Position numbers and translations under genes: made by a program. Below, piece after piece: positions 7,562-14,347 of a stretch of 15,659 nt of DNA. Position 1 is the first letter of the stretch. Each line of letters begins with the position of its first letter. This DNA comes from Nitrososphaerales archaeon (GTDB lineage Archaea > Thermoproteota > Nitrososphaeria > Conexivisphaerales > UBA164). The notes beneath the pieces were generated by a model, which ran no database searches, was not told where the DNA came from, and was given only the letters and a program-made list of their open reading frames with translations. Location: assembly GCA_023256405.1 (NCBI GenBank), contig JAGDXK010000008.1:3264-18922 (forward strand), written 5' to 3'.

Positions 7562-7594
7562 TCTACTTCTACCCATCACATCTTTACTGTATCT

Positions 7595-7604
7595 CTTTAT
7601 AACT
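7595..7604 (-). promoter_or_regulatory. TATA-like box for rpl12
   Basis: On the minus strand the box agttataaag lies in the 70-base trmI-rpl12 gap. Its centre predicts a transcript start near 7574, which leaves either a leader of about a dozen bases before ATG 7561 or a leaderless start at ATG 7576. A second AT-rich run lies at about 7609-7620. A separate promoter makes sense for a highly expressed stalk protein. Confidence 0.5.
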
Positions 7605-7631
7605 TTATCGCTTTTTTATTGCATACACATA

Positions 7632-8396
7632 TTACGCTCGTTTAACAGTTTTCCTGAGGAACGTTAAGAACGCCGTATGCCCTGCAATGAAGTTCTGAGG
7701 CCTTGTCCTGTTTTTTGCTACCTGAAGCCTTCTGACAAATATTTCAACGGTTTCCTCATGATAAAACAGTCCCGAGATGCTCTCGATGAGCTTTTCAAGC
7801 TGATCATAAGTAGGCAAAAGAAATGCCGCAACCCGTGAAGGCTTCAGGGCTCTCCATACTACGTCAGTTAGCTTCCAGGGATCCCCTATATCCACAAATG
7901 CCGCATCGTAAGTTCCTTCCTGTAGCTCCCCGGTAAACAGGTTGAACTTAACAAATCTGTCCAGCCCAACTGAGCTCAGATTCCTTTTTGCTATCTCTAT
8001 GTACTCCTCATTTATATCATACGTGTGGACTTCACCGTCTGGTCTGACAGCGTTTGCCAGATAAGCGGTCATGGCTCCGCTTCCTGTGCCTAGCTCCAGA
8101 ACCCTGGCGCCAGGGAAAAGATCGAGCTTTAATACCGAGTACGATGCGTCCTTGGGGTATATGATTTGTGTGGGTCTTTCAAACTTCATAATTCTGTCCA
8201 CAAGGGTTGGGCGAAACAGATAGTAGTTTCCGTCCTTTGTTATGGATCCGTACTCCATGCCAATTATCTCCCCCAGATCCAGCGATGAAATATGGGTCTG
8301 CAGCTTCTTGCCCCTTGCCGCCCTGACCAGCCATCTTTTATCCCTGTGAACAAATAGCACGAAATCACCCTCCTTAATAACTTCAGAAGCTGACAT
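7632..8396 (-). CDS. trmI: tRNA (adenine-N1)-methyltransferase, TrmI family
   Basis: SAM-dependent enzyme making m1A at position 58 (and often 57 in archaea) in the T-loop of tRNA. After a small N-terminal beta domain (1-60), the sequence RPTLVDRIMKFERPTQIIYP (62-81) leads into the Rossmann fold with SAM motif I VLELGTGSG (99-107) and the acidic strand end HTYDINEEY (124-132). The catalytic-region motif reads DIGDPW (169-174), where the family usually has D-x-P-x-P-W, so the first Pro is Gly here. The C-terminal NRTRPQNFIAGHTAFLTFLR matches the conserved tail. Length 254 aa is normal. It starts 15 bases after the AbrB-PhoU gene and is probably co-transcribed with it; no well-spaced TATA box is seen in that gap. 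Confidence 0.92.
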   Translation of the reverse strand: MSASEVIKEGDFVLFVHRDKRWLVRAARGKKLQTHISSLDLGEIIGMEYGSITKDGNYYLFRPTLVDRIMKFERPTQIIYPKDASYSVLKLDLFPGARVLELGTGSGAMTAYLANAVRPDGEVHTYDINEEYIEIAKRNLSSVGLDRFVKFNLFTGELQEGTYDAAFVDIGDPWKLTDVVWRALKPSRVAAFLLPTYDQLEKLIESISGLFYHEETVEIFVRRLQVAKNRTRPQNFIAGHTAFLTFLRKTVKRA

Positions 8397-8411
8397 ATCA
8401 GCAGAATTTAT

Positions 8412-9287
8412 TCACTTAAGATATAAGGTTTCTGAAAGATCGGCTATATCCTTTGCCATCTCTATCATTCTGGATAAGCTCGATGATACTTCTTTGTTGG
8501 CCTTTCTGACAAGCTCATACGCTTCGTCGGTTAATTTTTCGATTTTGTCTGCTTTTATCTCGCTGTAGCCAAGGAAGGCCTTAATAACTGCCTCCTTCAG
8601 ACTTTTTATGGGCTGAACGTCCTTAGGGGTTATCTTCCCTGCAACAGCTGTTATTTCATCCCCAAAGCTTTCAATGAAATGCAGGACCAGCCTGAAGTCC
8701 AGGAACCTTACTGGATCTAGGCCCAGCCTTTTCGCGACCTCTGAGTTAGTCAAGCCTGTTCTCAGCATTCTCACAAGCAGAAAATAGATCCTATCGACTT
8801 CAGCGTCAAGACGTAGCACGCTCTTTTCATCATCCACAGAGTCAAGCATAAGAGAAGTTAGCTTGTCTATTCTGTTGAACAGCTCGTAGAAGTTTACCCG
8901 GTTCGTGTCAAGGGCGAAAGAAAAAACTGCCTCGTTGTCCTTTTCAGAAGTCAATATGAGGCCCATGAACTTCGTTTCGACCATGTCCTTTATGCTCTCG
9001 AGGTCCTGTTTTCTGCTGTAAACTATCTTTATTTCGCTGTATCCATTTATGTATGCATATGAGATCAGCTTATCAACATATATCAAGTTTACCTTGCTGA
9101 GATCAATCACAAACACGCTTTCCCCTGATCCCTGGGCTTTTGGAAGAATGATAAGATCGCCTGATGTTGATTCAATAAGCTCAACGTTTTCCCCTTCCTT
9201 TATTCCGTATTTTTCGCACCATGCCTTGGGTATCGTTATAAACAGCGATGAGGAGCCAATTCTCTGAACCTTTCTTATATACACCAT
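8412..9287 (-). CDS. AbrB/SpoVT DNA-binding domain fused to PhoU-like helical domain
   Basis: Archaeal regulator of the type annotated as a phosphate uptake regulator. Residues 1-48 form a swapped-hairpin AbrB domain (VYIRKVQRIGSSSLFITIPK, then KEGENVELIESTSGDLIIL), which binds DNA. The rest is mostly helical, with a PhoU-like region of paired amphipathic helices (about 150-291, e.g. RLDAEVDRIYFLLVRMLRTG and the C-terminal SRMIEMAKDIADLSETL). I take the ATG at 9287 as start; the codon before it (TTG 9290) also lies in frame, but TATA spacing favours 9287. The downstream trmI gene is 15 bases away. No phosphate transporter is in the window, so the target is unknown; a role in phosphate sensing is family inference only. 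Confidence 0.85.
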   Translation of the reverse strand: MVYIRKVQRIGSSSLFITIPKAWCEKYGIKEGENVELIESTSGDLIILPKAQGSGESVFVIDLSKVNLIYVDKLISYAYINGYSEIKIVYSRKQDLESIKDMVETKFMGLILTSEKDNEAVFSFALDTNRVNFYELFNRIDKLTSLMLDSVDDEKSVLRLDAEVDRIYFLLVRMLRTGLTNSEVAKRLGLDPVRFLDFRLVLHFIESFGDEITAVAGKITPKDVQPIKSLKEAVIKAFLGYSEIKADKIEKLTDEAYELVRKANKEVSSSLSRMIEMAKDIADLSETLYLK

Positions 9288-9307
9288 CAAATTTACTTTA
9301 AGATGCT

Positions 9308-9318
9308 GGGTTATTTCG
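9308..9318 (-). promoter_or_regulatory. Possible TATA-like box for the AbrB-PhoU gene
   Basis: The minus-strand run cgaaataaccc is centred about 26 bases before the ATG at 9287, the usual distance for a leaderless archaeal start. The match is weaker than the other boxes in this window. Confidence 0.4.
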
Positions 9319-9326
9319 TTTTTGCT

Positions 9327-10259
9327 TCACAGCTTAGCGAGATCAAGCAGAATCCTTCTAGCTCCAGCAGGCACGTATCTGCGATAGATCTTAAGCATGA
9401 GCCGATCGATTAAATTCAGCCTGTAGTTAACTCCGCACGCGTTCCTATGTCCTCCTCCGTTGTATTTCAAAGCTAAGGGAAGCAGATCCACGCTTCCGTC
9501 GCCATAGAGAACACCACCTGTATCGGAGTAAAGAATGAACACAATATTATGCCCGGCCATCTGCAGCTTTTTGGCTAGAAGTGATCCTATTATCCTGTAT
9601 CTTCTGAGATCGACAAATGCTACACTCAGGCCCGAGGCCGTTTTGAGAGTTCTGGCCTCGCTGGAGAGCTTGTTTATCGTCTTCTCCTCTTCCTCAAGGG
9701 TTCTTTTCCACTTTTCTACCTCTTCGTTATAGAACTCCCCTCGTGCCAGCATTTCGATAAGCTTCTTTCTGTCGGCGTTGGTTCTCGCTCCAACTTTATA
9801 TGCCAGCGTAAGCTCAAGGCTGTTGGTGTTGGTGTCGCCGTCGTCAGCTATTTCAGCTATTTTCTTAGAAATCAAATCGTTCGGAGCCAGATGTCTGTAA
9901 AAAAGTGAGGCCGCGCTTGGCGACTTCTCGACGATGAGCTTTATGCCCAGCTGGGAGACTTTTTTAATGTCCGCATCTGCCCACTCATGATGATCCACCC
10001 ACAGAACTTCACAGCCGGACTCCCTAATCCTCCTCAGCCTTTCTACAACAACGTCAGCATCGCTGTGATTAAGAGCTATGTCGACGATCCCTAGCGTTTG
10101 ACAGCCTTTTATCTTAGCAAGCGAGTCGGCAAGCGTCCTGGGACCTGAGAAGTAGATCCTGACGTTCTCACCGAAAACCCTCCTTGCTATCGCACCAGCA
10201 CACGCTCCATCTAGATCTGTGTGCACGAGAAAAATTATCCTTCCATCTGTGCCTGCCAT
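9327..10259 (-). CDS. DHH/DHHA1-family phosphoesterase
   Basis: Manganese-dependent phosphoesterase of the DHH superfamily, which includes RecJ-like exonucleases, nanoRNases and cyclic dinucleotide hydrolases. Metal-binding motifs are all present: HTDLDG (13-18), the VDIA aspartate (D60), the name-giving DHHEW (89-93) and DDGDTNT (139-145). The C-terminal DHHA1 substrate domain has the GGGHRNACG loop (268-276). No extra domains, membrane segments or signal peptide occur in its 310 residues. Residues 177-205 are strongly charged (EEVEKWKRTLEEEEKTINKL) and may form a helical linker. The compact DHH-DHHA1 layout favours a short-oligonucleotide or small-nucleotide phosphodiesterase over a processive nuclease, but the sequence does not decide this. 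It is transcribed alone from its own promoter, in the same direction as its neighbours. Confidence 0.88.
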   Translation of the reverse strand: MAGTDGRIIFLVHTDLDGACAGAIARRVFGENVRIYFSGPRTLADSLAKIKGCQTLGIVDIALNHSDADVVVERLRRIRESGCEVLWVDHHEWADADIKKVSQLGIKLIVEKSPSAASLFYRHLAPNDLISKKIAEIADDGDTNTNSLELTLAYKVGARTNADRKKLIEMLARGEFYNEEVEKWKRTLEEEEKTINKLSSEARTLKTASGLSVAFVDLRRYRIIGSLLAKKLQMAGHNIVFILYSDTGGVLYGDGSVDLLPLALKYNGGGHRNACGVNYRLNLIDRLMLKIYRRYVPAGARRILLDLAKL

Positions 10260-10284
10260 GCATCTAAAAAGTAAAATCGCTAGC

Positions 10285-10293
10285 CTTTTAAAG
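10285..10293 (-). promoter_or_regulatory. TATA-like box for the DHH gene
   Basis: The box ctttaaaag on the minus strand is centred about 30 bases before the ATG at 10259, in the 47-base gap after the Mo-hydroxylase large subunit. A T-rich run nearer the start could also help to end the upstream transcript. Confidence 0.5.
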
Positions 10294-10306
10294 TGATTCT
10301 AAACTT

Positions 10307-12643
10307 TTACTTTCTGCTGCTCTTTATGGCGTTAAGCACCTTTTCAGATGTTATCGGAAGCGAATTGACACCACTTCCAACGGCGTTAAGAAGGGCGTTT
10401 CTCACGGCAGGAGCGGGCAGCACTATGGGTGGCTCAGCAACTATTTTGGCACCATACGGTCCTATTGATCCAGCCTTTTCTATTATGAACGTCTGTATGT
10501 TTTCTGGTATGTCCAGGCTTGTTGGTATGTAGTAGTCCTTGAGGTTCGGATTCACAACATAACCGTTCTTGTGCACCAGCTCCTCCATCATAGCATATCC
10601 TAGCCCCTGCACGGTTCCGCCAAGTATCTGTCCCCTGACCCTCTGTGGGTTTATGGCTTTGCCGACATCGAATGCAACGTAGTAGTTAAGAACTCTGTAC
10701 TGTCCTGTTTCCATATCAACCTCAACTTCCGCAATTGCAGCTCCGAACGTGTACTGATTGTATGGCGATCCGAGCCCCGTTTCAGGATCCCACTTGCACT
10801 CAGGGGCTATATAATATCCCAGCGTGGAGAGCTCTATGTTCGCATCGTAGGCCTCCTTAACTATTTCCTCCCACGCGACATTCCTGCCTTCCTTGCCCTT
10901 GCAGAAGGCGTAGCCATCGACCAGCACCACATCATCTACGTTGCATTCGAGCATCTTAGAAGCCACAGGAAGGATCTTCTGCTTGAGCTTTAGCGCTGCG
11001 TCTCTTGCGGCGTTGCCGCCTATTGCGGTTACCCTTGAGGCTACCGTGGGGCCAGTTTCGTGATGTACAAGCGTGTTTGGCCTGTCGATCACAAAGTAGT
11101 CAAGCGGAACCCCGAGAACGCTTGCAGCTATCTGCGCTAGGCCTGAAATAGCGCCAGTTCCGTACTCCGTTAATCCTGTTCCAAGATGTATTTTTCCGCT
11201 TCTTTCAACTGTAAGATGTATATATGCATAGTCATTCCCTTCAGGGCCCAGCGCGTTGCCGTGATGCAACAGCGCTATTCCAATTCCTCTTCTTACCGTG
11301 CCATTCTGGCTTTCATACTGCTTCCTCTTGTTCCTGTAGTCGCTTGCATTTACTACCGCCTCAACGCATTCCGGAAGACCACAGCTTTCATCCATGAGCT
11401 GACCAGTGCTGGTCCTTGAGCCAGGCCTAAGCATGTTTATAAGCCTCAGATCTAGCGGATCAATGTTAAGTTTCCTTGCTATCTCATCCATCTGGGCCTC
11501 AGCAGCGAATATCGCCTGTGGCGCTCCAAACCCCCTGAAGCTTCCGGTGTAGGTGTTATTGGTGTAAACCTTGTATCCATCGTTCCAAACGTTTGGAATG
11601 TCATATGGACCGTTTGCGTGGAAGGTTGCCCTTACAATGACCAGAACTCCTAGGGACGCGTAGGCACCGCCATCAAGCACGATCTGTACTTTTGAGGCGG
11701 TTAGTTTTCCATTGGATTTTACGCCCGTTTTGTGCGTTATTATGGCTGGATGCCTCTTGGTATGCGCCTTCATCGATTCCTCTCTTGTCATGGACATGAG
11801 CACAGGCCTGCCGGTTTTAAGCGCTCCAAGAGCGGCTATCGACGCTACATCGTAAGGCGTCTCGTCAGACTTTGGACCGAATGCCCCACCAGTCACGGCC
11901 TGTATTACTTCTACTCTATCGATTGGCCATCCAAGAACTTTGGCAACAGCCGCCTGCACGTGATGCGGAGTCTGCATAGAGCCTATTATAAGGACTTTGT
12001 CATCTTTGGGCACTGCAAAGGCGGTCTCCGTCTCTAGAGCGACAGCATCCTGATGCTGTGTCCTGAACGTGTTTTCAATTATGTAGTCCGCTTCCTGAAA
12101 GCCCTTTTCGATATCTCCCTTTCTGACCTTTACATGTTTGATTATGTTCCCATTTTCGTGTATCTTTGGAGCATCAGGTTTCATGGCCTCCAGCGGGTCA
12201 AAGACAGCTGGCAGCTGCTCGTAGTCCACCTCCACCAGCTCGGTGGCCTCCTTGGCTCTTGTTGGTTTCTCTGCTATTACAGCAGCGACAATATCGCCGG
12301 TTGACCTAACCTTATCGAATGCGAAGAGTGGCCTATCTGGAATGATAGTGGATGATTCGTTCAATCCTGGCACATCCTTGTAGGTCAGAACATACCTGAC
12401 GCCGGGGTAGTTAAGGGCCTTGCTTATTGATATTCCCTTTATAAGAGCGTGTGGATACTTTGAGAGCACGAGCCTCGCATACAGAGCATTTCTTGGCAGC
12501 AGATCGTTGGTGTAAACAGGAGATCCGAGGACCTTTTCAAGATCGTCAAGCCTTTTAAGGTCCTGACCTATGTAAAGAAGCTCTCCTCTTTCTGCCTTCT
12601 TCTGAAGCTCACTTATAAACTCCTCAACTGTTTCTGCCTTCAT
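10307..12643 (-). CDS. Molybdenum hydroxylase large (Mo-cofactor) subunit, xanthine/aldehyde dehydrogenase family
   Basis: Catalytic subunit (778 aa) carrying the molybdopterin cofactor of a three-subunit hydroxylase that inserts water oxygen into an aldehyde, purine or heterocycle. Seen: N-terminal a/b-hammerhead domain (about 35-150), QTPHHVQ (224-230), the cofactor loop GGAFGPK (252-258), GSFRGFGAPQ (367-376), the AFDVGKAINPQRVRGQILGG region (657-676) and the catalytic glutamate in AKIVAEPP (E737). The CO dehydrogenase signature Y-x-C-S-F-R is not present: the loop reads Y-T-G-S-F-R, without the cysteine, so CO oxidation is unlikely. The ATG overlaps the TGA of the 2Fe-2S subunit (ATGA), which indicates translational coupling. 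Substrate unknown. The gene is soluble and cytoplasmic by appearance. Confidence 0.92.
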   Translation of the reverse strand: MKAETVEEFISELQKKAERGELLYIGQDLKRLDDLEKVLGSPVYTNDLLPRNALYARLVLSKYPHALIKGISISKALNYPGVRYVLTYKDVPGLNESSTIIPDRPLFAFDKVRSTGDIVAAVIAEKPTRAKEATELVEVDYEQLPAVFDPLEAMKPDAPKIHENGNIIKHVKVRKGDIEKGFQEADYIIENTFRTQHQDAVALETETAFAVPKDDKVLIIGSMQTPHHVQAAVAKVLGWPIDRVEVIQAVTGGAFGPKSDETPYDVASIAALGALKTGRPVLMSMTREESMKAHTKRHPAIITHKTGVKSNGKLTASKVQIVLDGGAYASLGVLVIVRATFHANGPYDIPNVWNDGYKVYTNNTYTGSFRGFGAPQAIFAAEAQMDEIARKLNIDPLDLRLINMLRPGSRTSTGQLMDESCGLPECVEAVVNASDYRNKRKQYESQNGTVRRGIGIALLHHGNALGPEGNDYAYIHLTVERSGKIHLGTGLTEYGTGAISGLAQIAASVLGVPLDYFVIDRPNTLVHHETGPTVASRVTAIGGNAARDAALKLKQKILPVASKMLECNVDDVVLVDGYAFCKGKEGRNVAWEEIVKEAYDANIELSTLGYYIAPECKWDPETGLGSPYNQYTFGAAIAEVEVDMETGQYRVLNYYVAFDVGKAINPQRVRGQILGGTVQGLGYAMMEELVHKNGYVVNPNLKDYYIPTSLDIPENIQTFIIEKAGSIGPYGAKIVAEPPIVLPAPAVRNALLNAVGSGVNSLPITSEKVLNAIKSSRK

Positions 12644-13104
12644 TGCTGAGCCACCTCATACACAGCGTCAACGATATCATAATAACCGGTGCATCTACAG
12701 AGAACGCCGCTTATAGCTTCCTTGATTCTGTTCTTGTCAACCTTCTTTTCGGTGTTAAGGAGATGCCAGCCAACTACCTCCATCGCGGGGGTGCAGAACC
12801 CACACTGGGCTGCCTGGTACTTTCTGAAGCTTTGCTGGATCTTCTGCATTGTGGGATCGCTGTTGAGGCCTTCAAGAGTCACAATCTTGTGATTATTAGC
12901 CTGAAAAGCTGGTATTATACACGATAGCACTGGTTTTCCATCCATTAGTACCGTGCAGATGCCGCAGTCTCCAGTTCCGCAGCCCTCCTTTACTGATTTG
13001 AGGTTCAGCTCGTCTCTGAGGACGTCCAGCAGCCTGTCGTCCGGATCAACTAGGACCTCTCTGTCAACTCCATTTACGTTCATCTTTATCAGCAGGCTCT
13101 TCAT
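12640..13104 (-). CDS. Molybdenum hydroxylase small (2Fe-2S) subunit
   Basis: Electron-transfer subunit with two 2Fe-2S clusters linking the Mo site to FAD. The plant-ferredoxin-like N-terminal half has the first cluster cysteines in EGCGTGDCGIC (C42, C47, C50) with C62 following. The helical C-terminal half has the second set in QCGFCTPAM (C101, C104) and LCRCTG (C136, C138). All eight ligands are present. Length 154 aa is standard. It lies between the FAD subunit (3-base gap) and the Mo subunit (4-base ATGA overlap), so the three are made from one message in roughly equal amounts. Confidence 0.95.
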   Translation of the reverse strand: MKSLLIKMNVNGVDREVLVDPDDRLLDVLRDELNLKSVKEGCGTGDCGICTVLMDGKPVLSCIIPAFQANNHKIVTLEGLNSDPTMQKIQQSFRKYQAAQCGFCTPAMEVVGWHLLNTEKKVDKNRIKEAISGVLCRCTGYYDIVDAVYEVAQQ

Positions 13105-13107
13105 AAA

Positions 13108-13986
13108 TCACACCCCCAACACATTCAGACCTCTTTTCAGAAGAACCTTTAAAACCTGTTTTCTATACTCTGCCGAGGCTCTGAAGTCATCGCTCAGGCT
13201 GAGCTCTTCACCAAATACGCGCTGGGCATCGGCTATCGTTTCTTCATCGAGCGTTCTGCCCTTGAGGAACTCCTCGGTTTTGCGCGCCCTCTCAGGTATC
13301 TTGCCCTTTACTCTGTTGGCCGCAATTCTTATGTCTACTACCCTTTTATCTTGAACTTTTCCAACGACAGCCAAATTAACCAGGTTTATTATCAACGTAT
13401 TTCTTCTGCCTATCTTGTAAAAGACGGAGCTGTATCCGTCATCAGGCTCTTCAAAGAAAACCTCCGTCATCATCTCATTGTGCCTTTTGCTCAGCTCTCT
13501 TTTTCCAACTACAAATTTATCAAGTGATACTATCCTTTCACCATCCACGCTTGCAAGCTTGACCTTTGCATCGTAGGCCAAGAATACAGGTATAAGATCC
13601 TCGCTGCTTGAGGCAGCGCAGATGTTTCCTCCCACTGTAGCCCTGTTTCTTATCTGCGGGCTGCCGAAGAGCTTAATTGCATCGTTAAAAGCCCTGTATC
13701 TCTTTTCTGATACAAACTGATGCTCAGATAGCTCGGAAATTGTTGTTAAAGCCCCTATTCTTATAACTCCCTTCTCTCGTTTAACATAGCTTAGCTCGCT
13801 TCTTAATCCCGAAATATCGACAAGCTTTTTCGGTTTTACCTCGCCATTCATAATTCGGGGCCAGAGATCGGTCGCATTTGCGATTATTTCTGCATCGCGG
13901 TTATCGTTCAGAATCTTCAGTGCTTCTTTCAAAGAAGCAGGCTGAAAAACTTCAATCTGGCTCAGATTAAAAACTGCCTGCTCCAT
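13108..13986 (-). CDS. Molybdenum hydroxylase medium (FAD-binding) subunit
   Basis: Flavin subunit of the same enzyme, passing electrons from the 2Fe-2S clusters to an external acceptor. The second FAD motif is intact: TVGGNICAASSSEDLIPVFL. The first FAD loop, normally A-G-G-T-D/N, reads ANATD in IIANATDLWPRIMNG (about residues 35-49 from this start), so both glycines are replaced. The C-terminal domain (about 175-290) is the usual CO dehydrogenase flavoprotein C-terminal fold. I start at ATG 13986; the displayed frame also allows the TTG codon just before it, but TATA spacing and codon strength favour the ATG. It is the first gene of the operon (medium, small, large). Confidence 0.92.
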   Translation of the reverse strand: MEQAVFNLSQIEVFQPASLKEALKILNDNRDAEIIANATDLWPRIMNGEVKPKKLVDISGLRSELSYVKREKGVIRIGALTTISELSEHQFVSEKRYRAFNDAIKLFGSPQIRNRATVGGNICAASSSEDLIPVFLAYDAKVKLASVDGERIVSLDKFVVGKRELSKRHNEMMTEVFFEEPDDGYSSVFYKIGRRNTLIINLVNLAVVGKVQDKRVVDIRIAANRVKGKIPERARKTEEFLKGRTLDEETIADAQRVFGEELSLSDDFRASAEYRKQVLKVLLKRGLNVLGV

Positions 13987-14006
13987 CAAACACCTTATGG
14001 AGATGG

Positions 14007-14020
14007 TTTTTATATATTTT
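14007..14020 (-). promoter_or_regulatory. TATA box of the molybdenum hydroxylase operon
   Basis: The minus-strand run aaaatatataaaaa is centred about 27 bases before ATG 13986. It is the strongest TATA match in the window and sits between moaD-like and the FAD subunit gene. The operon therefore likely has its own leaderless transcript, even though moaD-like reads in the same direction just upstream. Confidence 0.65.
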
Positions 14021-14030
14021 CCGGATGCGA

Positions 14031-14312
14031 TTAATGGCCTCCGCCGACAGGCGGAAGAATCATGACAAGATCACCATCGCTAAGCTTTGTTCTGCTGTAC
14101 TCCTCTTTTCTGATGTGCCTGTTATTAACATATACAAGAAGATGTTCGTGTATCTCATTTTTTGGGTCGAGGATGGCTCTTCTGGCCCTTTCTCCGTATC
14201 TTTTAACGATCTGGTCCAGAAGGTCGCCTACGGTCTCAGCTTCGGCTTCGACTTCGTGAGCTCCAAGCACGTCTATCAGCTCATAGAAAACCCTTAGCTT
14301 AACTCTGGCCAT
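14031..14312 (-). CDS. MoaD/ThiS-family sulfur-carrier protein
   Basis: Ubiquitin-fold sulfur carrier, probably the small subunit of molybdopterin synthase. From ATG 14312 the protein begins MARVKLRVFYELIDVLG, continues with ETVGDLLDQIVKRYG and LLVYVNNRHI, and ends with KLSDGDLVMILPPVGGGH. The D-G-D-x-V-x-I-x-P-P-V-x-G-G end is the MoaD pattern. The frame extends upstream to a GTG at 14330, but the ATG has the better TATA spacing and matches the family's start. One oddity: the chain ends GGGH, while carriers are adenylated on a terminal Gly-Gly, so His may have to be removed first. Its position next to a molybdenum enzyme operon fits supply of dithiolene sulfur to its cofactor. Tungsten or SAMP-type protein conjugation roles cannot be excluded. 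Confidence 0.88.
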   Translation of the reverse strand: MARVKLRVFYELIDVLGAHEVEAEAETVGDLLDQIVKRYGERARRAILDPKNEIHEHLLVYVNNRHIRKEEYSRTKLSDGDLVMILPPVGGGH

Positions 14313-14333
14313 TTGTAGCTTAATGAGCACGCA

Positions 14334-14346
14334 CGCTTATTAATGT
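14334..14346 (-). promoter_or_regulatory. TATA-like box for the moaD-like gene
   Basis: The minus-strand run acattaataagcg is centred about 28 bases before ATG 14312, overlapping the small gap after the hisI-hpt stop. It supports the shorter start and a leaderless transcript. Confidence 0.5.
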
Positions 14347-14347
14347 T

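Noticed and set aside
7562..7579. Longer L12 start (GTG 7579 or ATG 7576)
   Set aside because: Family proteins begin at the M of MDYVYAALF. The TATA box does leave ATG 7576 possible, so it is recorded only as an alternative.
11732..12304. Plus-strand open frames inside the Mo-hydroxylase large subunit
   Set aside because: They are antisense shadows of a strongly conserved enzyme.
10307..12643. Carbon monoxide dehydrogenase large subunit (CoxL)
   Set aside because: The active-site loop lacks the cysteine of the Y-x-C-S-F-R signature, so a generic molybdenum hydroxylase call is safer.
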